From: Fidelibacterota bacterium
GTDB lineage: Bacteria > Fidelibacterota > UBA2242
Assembly (NCBI GenBank): GCA_030655795.1
Contig: JAUSPJ010000238.1
Coordinates: forward strand, 1 to 22,345
Reading direction: 5' to 3'
Length of the DNA stretch: 22,345 nt
Part shown: positions 1 through 4,337 of the stretch, piece after piece
Position numbering within the stretch: position 1 is the first letter of the stretch
How the letters are laid out: each line of letters starts with the position of its first letter
The notes under the pieces: model-generated
The model's input: only the letters and a program-made list of their open reading frames with translations
Databases searched by the model: none
Told to the model about the DNA's origin: nothing
Position numbers and translations under genes: made by a program

Positions 1-79
1 CAAAATCAGTTGTTACATCGAAGATAAAAAAATAATTTGAAATTTAGTATTTGCTATTTGCATTTTGAAATAACATCCA

Positions 80-95
80 TCCCGAGGCATCGGGA
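80..95. repeat. GC-rich palindrome, 6-bp stem
   Basis: TCCCGA (80-85), loop GGCA, then TCGGGA (90-95) form a perfect 6-bp stem in otherwise AT-rich DNA. No T-run follows, so it does not look like a terminator. The arm CCCGA/TCGGG is shared with the palindrome at 145-176, suggesting one dispersed intergenic repeat family. Confidence 0.55.
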
Positions 96-144
96 CAAAT
101 AATAATGAAAGTGTATTTCTATCAATGTTATGTTTGTGAAATTC

Positions 145-176
145 GTCTGTCCGCCCCGACCTATCGGGACGCAGAC
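145..176. repeat. Imperfect GC-rich hairpin sharing a core with 80-95
   Basis: The outer arms GTCTG (145-149) and CAGAC (172-176) and the inner arms CCCGA (155-159) and TCGGG (164-168) pair around the loop CCTA, with an internal bulge. The inner core CCCGA-loop-TCGGG matches the palindrome at 80-95. It is probably a REP-like dispersed intergenic repeat. Copy number elsewhere in the genome cannot be seen here. Confidence 0.5.
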
Positions 177-280
177 AGGAGTAATTCGTGGACTACTTTC
201 ATATAAAAAGGAAAAATGATTGTTTTATCATCAATTGATTATAAATTTCAAGATGATGTTGTTTATTATAGGAGTCATAT

Positions 281-1591
281 ATGGATTTGCAGAATAAATC
301 CGATTTGGAAGCATATATTGAGTCTCACGGGGGAAGTAAACTAGGCCCGATTCTGGCCGATCTGAATCTTCAAAATAATCTGGTTGACGATGCGGTTGCG
401 CTCTGCCAGAAAATTATTACGGAAGATCCCGGTTCGCCGTACGGCTATTATTTAATAGCCCTGGCAGAAATCAAATCCGGAGAAATCGCAGACGCAATTG
501 AGCATCTGAAACAGACAATTGACCTGGACCACGGCTTTCTGGACGCCTATTATCTGCTCGTAGAGATTGGCAAAGACCAATTGAGTCCAGGGGCGGTTAA
601 AGCCTGTTATGAAAAAATTATAGAGTTGAATCCCTTTGATGATAATGCCCGGACCAAGGCCGGGCGGATTTCCGAGGACGCTGACCGGGAATCGTTAAAA
701 AATATCCAGTTACCGGAAATTAAAGTTCATAAGACTATTTCACGTGTTGCGACAGAAGTAAAACCTGTGGAACCGGAGCCCGAAAAAGCAGTCAAACCAG
801 AGGCGCTTAAAAAACCGGAGCCCAAACCTGAATCTACCGATGAGATTCCGGCACAGGTCGGATTAAGTGAAGAAGAGGCGCATCTGGGGCCAATGATTCC
901 AGACGAGGAAGAAGAACCGGAACTGGAAATTGAGCCGGAACCTGAACCCGAAGGGGCGCCAGAAACGGTTAAGCCACCCACACCGGCCATTCCTGCAGAA
1001 AGTGTTCAGACGCCACCGCCGCCTTCCAATATTGGAAGCTCGTCTTCAGCGTTGAATGATATGTTTGCAAAACTCAGATCAAAACCGCTGGAAGAGGTTC
1101 AGAAAGAGAACTGGTCGTTGCCGGTAGTTGAAGCTCCTGCGCCGGAAGCAAACCCCAATGATTTAATCAAAAAACCAAACATTAAATTTACTGTTCCGTT
1201 AAAGGATGAAATAGATCCAAAGAAAAAACTGGAGGAGATCCATAAAGAGATTGGATTAAAGCCTCTGTCCGGCGCTCACGAACCGGATGAAAAAAAAATT
1301 AAATCTGATGAACCGGCTATAAAACCCCCGGATAATAAACCGGTGAAATCAAGCCCTGATCGACCCCGTAGTTCCAATAATATATCGGTACAATCAAAAG
1401 AATTCAGTAACGGTAAAATTGAACTGAAAATACCGGTTCCGACATTTACCCTGGTGGAAGTGTTTAAGAAGCAGAAGTTATATAATGAAGCGCTGCAGCT
1501 GCTGGATGTATTAGAGAAAAAATCCAAAAACCCCGAACGAATTGAAAAAGAACGAAGCGATATTTTGCAGCTTAAAATGGAAGAGGAATAA
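281..1591 (+). CDS. TPR protein with long acidic/proline-rich linker
   Basis: A predicted 436-residue soluble protein without a signal peptide or membrane segment. Residues about 20-120 carry three TPR-like helical pairs (for example AVALCQKIITEDP at 39-51 and AIEHLKQTIDLD at 72-83). Residues about 150-385 form a low-complexity linker rich in Pro, Glu and Lys, including the acidic run at 207-225. The C-terminus (about 388-430, TLVEVFKKQKLYNEALQLL) returns to one TPR-like helical pair, as seen in TPR proteins of this lineage. The likely role is protein-protein scaffolding; no partner can be named. The start is supported by AGGAG six bases before the ATG. It converges with the osmC-family gene, the two stops being only 6 nt apart, with no separate terminator between them. 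Confidence 0.85.
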   Translation: MDLQNKSDLEAYIESHGGSKLGPILADLNLQNNLVDDAVALCQKIITEDPGSPYGYYLIALAEIKSGEIADAIEHLKQTIDLDHGFLDAYYLLVEIGKDQLSPGAVKACYEKIIELNPFDDNARTKAGRISEDADRESLKNIQLPEIKVHKTISRVATEVKPVEPEPEKAVKPEALKKPEPKPESTDEIPAQVGLSEEEAHLGPMIPDEEEEPELEIEPEPEPEGAPETVKPPTPAIPAESVQTPPPPSNIGSSSSALNDMFAKLRSKPLEEVQKENWSLPVVEAPAPEANPNDLIKKPNIKFTVPLKDEIDPKKKLEEIHKEIGLKPLSGAHEPDEKKIKSDEPAIKPPDNKPVKSSPDRPRSSNNISVQSKEFSNGKIELKIPVPTFTLVEVFKKQKLYNEALQLLDVLEKKSKNPERIEKERSDILQLKMEEE

Positions 1592-1597
1592 CCGGGA

Positions 1598-2020
1598 TTA
1601 TTTTTCTGCGCCGATATATTTGATTTCGTAACTAATATCGACAGATTTACTAAGCATGGCCGAAACCGAGCAGTATTTTTCCTGTGACAGTTTGACGGCT
1701 TTTTCAATATTTGCCCTGTTTAAATTAGTGCCTTTGAAAATAAAGGTGAGAAGTATCTTCGTGAACACTTTCGGGTGTTCGTCCTGACGTTCTGCCGTAA
1801 TTTCCACCTGGAATTCATCGGCCGGCGTACGCATTTTATTAATCAGCGATTCAATATCAAGCGCGGAGCATCCGCCCAGCGCCATCAACACAAGTTCCAT
1901 CGGTTTTGAGGCGGCTTCGCTGCCGCCAAACTGTTTCATAGAGTCCAACACAACCCAGTGATTGGAGTCTCCCTTGGCAAGAAATGTTGCGCCCGATGCG
2001 CGGTGGAGTGAAACTTTCAT
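1598..2020 (-). CDS. OsmC/Ohr-family peroxiredoxin-like protein
   Basis: A predicted 140-residue cytoplasmic protein of the OsmC/Ohr superfamily, which reduces organic hydroperoxides with a pair of cysteines. The two expected cysteines are present: C51 in ALGGCSALDIESL (start of the central helix) and C117 in EKYCSVSAML. E42 in PMELVLMALGGC sits nine residues before C51, as the glutamate does in OsmC. The sequence resembles the YhfA-like branch (general OsmC family) more than Ohr, so a role on other thiol or sulfur substrates is possible. The ATG has only a poor ribosome binding site (AAGG about 14 nt upstream). It lies 3 nt after the TAA of a tiny upstream frame that does have a strong SD, which suggests translational coupling. 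It is the last gene of the minus-strand operon. Confidence 0.9.
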   Translation of the reverse strand: MKVSLHRASGATFLAKGDSNHWVVLDSMKQFGGSEAASKPMELVLMALGGCSALDIESLINKMRTPADEFQVEITAERQDEHPKVFTKILLTFIFKGTNLNRANIEKAVKLSQEKYCSVSAMLSKSVDISYEIKYIGAEK

Positions 2021-2023
2021 TGC

Positions 2024-2144
2024 TTATTTAGCGCCTTTTTTAATGATGTTATTCATTGTATCTACAATCTCATCGAGATTTCGAATATTCTTTAATTTTG
2101 CACTGAAACCCTTATTGGGTATAACTTTTGTTATCTTCTGGCAT
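2024..2144 (-). pseudogene. Frameshifted tiny ORF upstream of osmC
   Basis: A strong Shine-Dalgarno (AAAGGAGG) precedes an ATG at 2144-2142. The frame reads MPEDNKSYTQ and stops at 2112. Immediately afterwards the +1 frame is open and reads NKGFSAKLKNI RNLDEIVDTM NNIIKKGAK, ending in TAA at 2026-2024, directly before the osmC-family ATG. The amphipathic, charged composition and the coupling to osmC suggest one real protein of roughly 30-40 residues now split by a +1 shift. The break lies on two tandem hairpins: ATAAC-AAAA-GTTAT, then ACCC-AATAA-GGGT. I do not recognise the family. Alternatives are a sequencing error, a programmed +1 shift, or no protein at all. Confidence 0.45.
2120..2144 (-). 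promoter_or_regulatory. Start region of the leader ORF coupled to osmC
   Basis: The minus strand shows AAAGGAGG just upstream of the ATG at 2144, the best ribosome binding site in this operon. The osmC-family gene itself lacks a comparable site, so ribosomes loading here may feed osmC by coupling across the adjacent TAA GCA ATG junction. Basis: sequence for the motif, inference for the coupling. Confidence 0.4.
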
Positions 2145-2168
2145 TTTTGCCTCCTTTATTTGATTTAA

Positions 2169-2194
2169 GAACAAGGAACACCGATTAACGATTT
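2169..2194 (+). repeat. Inverted repeat flanking the interrupted gene, left copy
   Basis: The plus strand reads GAACAAGGA, six bases, then ATTAACGATTT. The same words occur without the six-base spacer, in opposite orientation, at 2865-2883. The pair brackets the interrupted four-helix-bundle gene. It may be a dispersed intergenic repeat rather than the termini of one element. Confidence 0.45.
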
Positions 2195-2380
2195 TTGATT
2201 TATTTGGGAATTTCGATTTGCTCATTGCTTCAGATTGTTTTGTGCTGTTTCAATACTTTTTACAAAAATCGATATCAGTTCATTATTCTCTTTTTTTGCT
2301 TTTTCTATTTTCGCTTCTGTTTTGTATAACTTTGTTCTCTGGATTATTTTAAGGCAGATAAATGTTTCTCGCAATTCTTT

Positions 2381-2402
2381 CCCCGTAGGGATTCCTGCGG
2401 AA
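2381..2402 (-). repeat. 22-nt double-hairpin element, copy 4
   Basis: Minus strand: first hairpin TTCC-GCA-GGAA, second TCCC-TAC-GGGG (4-bp stems, 3-nt loops; the last pair is U-G in RNA). It sits between TTG and AAAGAATTG. Exact removal of the 22 nt joins MKVVL to KELRET, the family's canonical LKELRET motif. 22 is not a multiple of three, so each copy shifts the frame by +1. Confidence 0.85.
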
Positions 2403-2415
2403 CAAAACAACTTTC

Positions 2416-2489
2416 ATTTACCCCGTTAGATATTTCGTTTAAAATATAACCTCTCAAGATTCTCTAATTAATTATCTAACGGGGTAAAT
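2416..2489. mobile_element. 74-bp inverted-repeat (MITE-like) element
   Basis: A perfect 17-bp terminal inverted repeat: ATTTACCCCGTTAGATA at 2416-2432 and its complement at 2473-2489, around a 40-nt AT-rich centre. On the minus strand it splits the four-helix-bundle gene after the ATT codon of SGESRKDFI. The next native codon, ATG of MKVVL, begins 69 nt later, so the insertion is in frame but introduces a TAA. The tips resemble those of the element at 2593-2701 (TTTACCC-GT-A-ATA). No obvious target-site duplication. Confidence 0.7.
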
Positions 2490-2515
2490 AAAATCTTTTC
2501 TGGACTCTCCACTTT

Positions 2516-2537
2516 TGCCATAGGCATTCCTTTGGAA
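2516..2537 (-). repeat. 22-nt double-hairpin element, copy 3
   Basis: Minus strand: first hairpin TTCC-AAA-GGAA, second TGCC-TAT-GGCA, both perfect 4-bp stems with 3-nt loops. The flanks are GAAGCAC and AAAGTGG. Exact removal gives GCA CAA AGT GGA GAG TCC, that is NYGEAQ SGESRKDFI, matching the family's NYGEAQ-AES-KDF pattern in frame. Confidence 0.85.
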
Positions 2538-2592
2538 GTGCTTCGCCATAATTTAGAGAAACAGATGTCCCGGAACGAACTAATTGTCCGGA

Positions 2593-2701
2593 TTCACCCT
2601 GTGAAATAAAATCGAAGATTTCAATTTTACCTGCCTTTTGAAATGGCTTCGCCAAACTTTGTGTAGTCCACAAGACGAGCAAAACTATTTCACAGGGTAA
2701 A
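2593..2701. mobile_element. ~109-bp inverted-repeat element inserted in frame
   Basis: The termini TTCACCCTGTGAAATA (2593-2608) and TATTTCACAGGGTAAA (2686-2701) are inverted repeats, 15 of 16 positions matching. In the minus-strand gene, 105 nt (2697-2593) separate the TTA of TKVGNHL from the TCC of SGQLVRS. All 35 added codons are open (beginning PCEIVLLVLW and ending DFISQGE). Inside are smaller hairpins, including TGGC-TTC-GCCA at 2644-2654. In-frame, open palindromic insertions recall Rickettsia palindromic elements in principle; no sequence relation is claimed. Confidence 0.7.
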
Positions 2702-2778
2702 TGATTTCCTACTTTTGTATTTGGCATCTCCTTTACAATCTCAATTATCAGGACTGAAAAGTCAACCAATCGTTCTTC

Positions 2779-2800
2779 TCCTAGAGGGATGCCTTTGGCA
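2779..2800 (-). repeat. 22-nt double-hairpin element, copy 2
   Basis: Minus strand: first hairpin TGCC-AAA-GGCA, second TCCC-TCT-AGGA (the innermost pair is mismatched). It lies between GATTTA and GAAGAACG. Exact removal joins MNKFDL to EERLVDFS, restoring the start of the four-helix-bundle frame; with it in place, translation from the ATG ends at a TGA after 18 codons. Confidence 0.85.
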
Positions 2801-2833
2801 TAAATCAAATTTATTCATTTCGGGCTCTACTTC

Positions 2834-2855
2834 TCCCAAGGGGATGCCTTCGGCA
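2834..2855 (-). repeat. 22-nt double-hairpin element, copy 1 (intergenic)
   Basis: Minus strand: first hairpin TGCC-GAA-GGCA, second TCCC-CTT-GGGA, both perfect. It lies between the reconstructed DUF1858 stop (2863) and the four-helix-bundle ATG (2818), in the context ATTTTA / GAAGTAG. It differs from copy 2 at only a few positions and shares the same flank GAAG. Confidence 0.8.
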
Positions 2856-2864
2856 TAAAATCTT

Positions 2865-2883
2865 AAATCGTTAATCCTTGTTC
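2865..2883 (-). repeat. Inverted repeat flanking the interrupted gene, right copy
   Basis: The minus strand reads GAACAAGGATTAACGATTT, the counterpart of the plus-strand copy at 2169-2194. It encodes the last residues of the reconstructed DUF1858 protein (EQGLTI), which suggests the repeat replaced the original gene end. Confidence 0.45.
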
Positions 2884-2978
2884 GATATTCAATTTATTCT
2901 TTCTGTTTTTATTGCTTGAAGATAACTTGGCGATATCTTCGAGAGTGCCCCAAACCGGTTCGCCGTGTACGATACAGG

Positions 2979-2998
2979 TCCCAAAGGGAATCTTCGAT
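2979..2998 (-). repeat. 20-nt double-hairpin variant inside the DUF1858 gene
   Basis: Minus strand: ATC-GAA-GAT (3-bp stem) followed directly by TCCC-TTT-GGGA (4-bp stem). The second hairpin is nearly the same as in the copy at 2834-2855. Exact removal restores GGA ATT GCC TGT ATC (GIACI) and the rest of the DUF1858 motif. Its flanks lack the RAAG word seen after the 22-nt copies. Confidence 0.65.
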
Positions 2999-3099
2999 CA
3001 ATTCCGTACTCCTTAAGCGGGCGAATTAATTCGGGATAATCGGTAACTATGTTTTCAATATCGGATGCTTTAGAAATCATAATGGGTCGAATATAACAA

Positions 3100-3360
3100 C
3101 TACATGGCGGGCTCCTTGCCAGGCTTGCTCACGTCGTCGATATTCAGAGAGATAAAAAGTTTTTTACAAACATCTTCAGGAATGTCGTCGCAATTATCGA
3201 TTGTTTTATACAGGTTGACGGTTTTCTTGACCTTATTAACATAAACCTCACAGTTGGGGCATTCTGCCAGGTGGTCCTGAATCTGCTTACATGGCTCAGA
3301 ATTGAGATCGCAGCCTAGGTACTCACAAATCTGCTTATAGAGTTCGGCGCTGTTTTTCAT
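3100..3360 (-). CDS. Soluble zinc-binding anti-sigma factor (ZAS/zf-HC2 type)
   Basis: An 86-residue protein. The H-x3-C-x2-C motif of zinc-containing anti-sigma factors is present (H30, C34, C37 in DHLAECPNCEVY), with upstream C24 completing a likely Zn site, plus C12, C17, C57 and C65. There is no transmembrane segment, so it acts in the cytoplasm and presumably releases its sigma factor when cysteines oxidise, as RsrA does. The start ATG overlaps the sigma gene's stop (ATGA), indicating translational coupling and a roughly 1:1 ratio. The presence of an OsmC-family gene downstream fits a thiol/peroxide stress circuit. The partner is inferred from the overlap; the sensed signal is inferred from family knowledge. 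Confidence 0.82.
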   Translation of the reverse strand: MKNSAELYKQICEYLGCDLNSEPCKQIQDHLAECPNCEVYVNKVKKTVNLYKTIDNCDDIPEDVCKKLFISLNIDDVSKPGKEPAM

Positions 3361-3971
3361 ATCAAAGCTTCTTTGTCCACTAATTTTTCGAGTTCTTCCT
3401 TCAGAAAGTTACGGGCACGCATGAGACGGATTTTAGTGTTTGATGGTGTGATCTGGAGAATTTTGCCGGTGTCCTCGGTCGAGAGTTCATGAAGATCGCG
3501 AAGAATAAATACAGTGCGGTAAATATCCGGCAGTTTTTCGATGAGCTGGTTGAGTTTTTTGCGGAAGTGCTTTTGACTGACCCGGCTGTAATCAAAGGTC
3601 GGCCATTCGGCGGTTTCGACGGAGCTGATGTATTCGATATCGGGATCGTCAATGGATACGTGCTGGTACTTGCGGGGTTTTGATTCCAGTTTCCGTAAAC
3701 CGATATTGACAGCAATGCGGTATAACCAGGTGTAAAAGGAAGAATTTCCCTTGAACTGGTGAATCTTTTTCACCATGATCAGAAACGCTTCCTGGAGCAT
3801 ATCCTCGGCGTCCTGTTCGTTTCCGGTTAAGCGCAGACCCAGGTGATAAATCCGGCTGCGATAGTCAATTACCAGCCGGGACATAGCCTGCCGGTCACCC
3901 TTTTGGGCTCTTGCTACGAGTTCTTCTTCGGTCGTTTGAGGTTTCGTTTCCAAAGCGCTGTAATTTAGCAA
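3357..3971 (-). CDS. ECF-family RNA polymerase sigma factor
   Basis: A 204-residue sigma-70 family protein of the extracytoplasmic-function group. Sigma region 2 covers about residues 20-90 (NEQDAEDMLQEAFLIMVKKI, then FKGNSSFYTWLYRIAVN). Region 4 covers about 139-190 (LPDIYRTVFILRDLHELS, then a helix-turn-helix with ITPSNTKIRLMRARNFL). Regions 1 and 3 are absent, as expected. The frame can only start at TTG (3971-3969) because a TGA lies upstream, and no clear Shine-Dalgarno precedes it, so the exact start is uncertain. It opens the minus-strand operon and overlaps its anti-sigma gene by 4 nt. It probably autoregulates from the 3972-4092 region. Confidence 0.88.
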   Translation of the reverse strand: MLNYSALETKPQTTEEELVARAQKGDRQAMSRLVIDYRSRIYHLGLRLTGNEQDAEDMLQEAFLIMVKKIHQFKGNSSFYTWLYRIAVNIGLRKLESKPRKYQHVSIDDPDIEYISSVETAEWPTFDYSRVSQKHFRKKLNQLIEKLPDIYRTVFILRDLHELSTEDTGKILQITPSNTKIRLMRARNFLKEELEKLVDKEALI

Positions 3972-4092
3972 ATCGAATACGAAAAACCATCATTAGAATT
4001 TGTCTCAATTGTAAAAAAGCATTTTTCCTGATCTCTTTGAGGATCTAATTTTATCGGCGTTACAGAGCGCTGGATGTGTTGTTTGAGATATA

Positions 4093-4232
4093 ATCCGATG
4101 CGAAAGGGGAGTCATGGAATTACTATCGGCAGAGTTTGGGTTGTTCCCGTCGCTAAATGAGAGTTAGTTAGTCCTCTTTACAATTTATTTAAAAAACTTG
4201 TTGATTTCGTTAACGTTTTATTTAAATTAAAA
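4093..4232 (+). promoter_or_regulatory. Duplicated leader repeat, copy A
   Basis: About 140 nt that align with 12057-12193. The longest identical block is 35 nt (4174-4208), centred on ACAATTTATTTAAAAAACTT. Other shared words are ATCCGATG, GAGTCATGGAATT, CCCGTCGCTAAATG and GTTAGTTAG. A stem CCGAT (4095-4099)/ATCGG is kept in copy B as CCGAT/GTCGG by a wobble, hinting at RNA structure. It ends about 105 nt before the receptor start. It is probably a common promoter plus 5' leader; it does not match a riboswitch I know. Confidence 0.6.
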
Positions 4233-4237
4233 CGTTA
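4211..4237. promoter_or_regulatory. 10-bp AT-rich palindrome, possible operator
   Basis: TAACGTTTTA (4211-4220) and TAAAACGTTA (4228-4237) are perfect inverted repeats around TTTAAAT. The palindrome lies at the downstream edge of leader copy A and is absent from copy B, so module A may have an extra regulator binding site. A dimeric binding site is inferred only from the symmetry. Confidence 0.4.
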
Positions 4238-4337
4238 TTTTCACGGAAAAATTTCGTTTATCAAAAGTTTGGGGAAATGGTTTTTAATAATCAATAATCA
4301 ACTGTCTATTGAAAATTACCATTTTTGGAGGGCGTCA

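Larger units (their letters stand above)
1..280. other. Intergenic region with palindromes upstream of the TPR gene
   Basis: No convincing coding sequence is seen on either strand. The stretch is AT-rich except for two GC-rich inverted repeats, at 80-95 and 145-176, listed separately. An 8-bp inverted pair, ATGAAAGT at 105-112 and ACTTTCAT at 195-202, encloses the second palindrome, so 105-202 could be a small non-autonomous element. The promoter of the TPR gene presumably lies between about 200 and 265, but no confident -35/-10 pair can be assigned. Confidence 0.5.
2222..2818 (-). pseudogene. Four-helix-bundle (S23/IVS-like) gene interrupted by five palindromic elements
   Basis: Read from the ATG at 2818, the uninterrupted frame would stop after 18 codons. 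Removing the inserted elements gives a protein of about 118-120 residues, the usual length for the 23S rRNA-intervening-sequence / four-helix-bundle family. Blocks in order are MNKFDL, EERLVDFSVLIIEIVKEMPN, TKVGNHL, SGQLVRSGTSVSLNYGEAQ, SGESRKDFI, MKVVL, KELRETFICLKII, and an E/K-rich last helix ending AQNNLKQ at the TGA (2222). The family hallmarks PNTK-G, QLVRSGTS--NYGEA, S-KDF and LKELRET are all present. The interruptions are double hairpins at 2779-2800, 2516-2537 and 2381-2402, plus inverted-repeat elements at about 2593-2701 and 2416-2489. Despite five insertions, the coding blocks show no further decay. The function of such stand-alone family members is not well established. It is either a recent pseudogene or a gene whose interruptions are tolerated in some unknown way. 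Confidence 0.85.
2863..3080 (-). pseudogene. DUF1858-type small protein gene split by a 20-nt double hairpin
   Basis: From the ATG at 3080 the frame reads MISKASDIENIVTDYPELIR PLKEYGI, the start of a DUF1858-like domain. It then enters an unrelated frame. Removing 20 nt at 2979-2998 restores YGIACIVHGEPVWG TLEDIAK and an open frame to the TAA at 2863, giving 65 residues. C-x-x-(C/H)-G-x-P-x-W-G-T-L-E is the family's conserved core; here the second cysteine is His. DUF1858 proteins are small redox- or metal-related domains of unclear function, common in anaerobes. It follows the anti-sigma gene by 19 nt in the same operon. As sequenced, without removal, a 63-residue frame ends at 2889 and has lost the cysteine motif. 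The C-terminal tail overlaps the repeat at 2865-2883. Confidence 0.75.
3972..4337. other. Divergent intergenic region between sigma operon and module A
   Basis: This stretch of about 366 nt separates the minus-strand sigma operon from the plus-strand receptor gene. It contains the first copy of a duplicated leader repeat (4093-4232) and an AT-rich 10-bp palindrome (4211-4237). The part nearest the sigma gene (3972-4092) must hold the sigma promoter, but I see no motif that I can assign confidently. An ATG at 4269, in frame with the receptor, is not used as its start (see the receptor). Confidence 0.5.

Noticed and set aside
727..990. Minus-strand Ser/Gly-rich 87-codon frame
   Set aside because: Antisense image of the Glu/Pro-rich linker of the TPR gene; the composition follows from that low complexity.
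1962..2168. Plus-strand 68-codon hydrophobic frame
   Set aside because: Overlaps the osmC-family start and its tiny leader ORF on the other strand, with no ribosome binding site. Judged a chance frame.
2235..2429. Plus-strand 64-codon open frame with hydrophobic residues
   Set aside because: It lies antisense to the last helices of the four-helix-bundle gene and spans a double hairpin. The minus strand shows clear family motifs, so this is a shadow.
2381..2800. The 22-nt elements as programmed translational bypass sites (T4 gene 60 or yeast mitochondrial byp type)
   Set aside because: Known bypassing relies on matching take-off and landing codons. Here TTA versus GGA (2779-2800), and TTG versus GGG (2381-2402), do not match, and the 2516-2537 insertion falls inside a codon. 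Bypassing is not excluded, but the sequence gives no support.
2476..2808. A stand-alone 110-residue minus-strand protein starting at a TTG
   Set aside because: It is the frame created by reading through the first double hairpin and the in-frame inverted-repeat element, and it ends inside the 74-bp element. The reconstructed four-helix-bundle gene explains it better.
2381..2998. Hairpin repeats as a CRISPR array
   Set aside because: Copies are irregularly spaced, differ in stem sequence, sit inside coding frames and lack uniform spacers or cas genes.
4093..4232. Leader repeat as a known riboswitch
   Set aside because: The short stems and shared words do not match any riboswitch consensus I can recall; kept only as an unclassified leader.
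4269..4337. Upstream ATG giving a 966-residue receptor
   Set aside because: The extra 23 residues precede a normal signal peptide and have no ribosome binding site, while GGAGG directly precedes the ATG at 4338.
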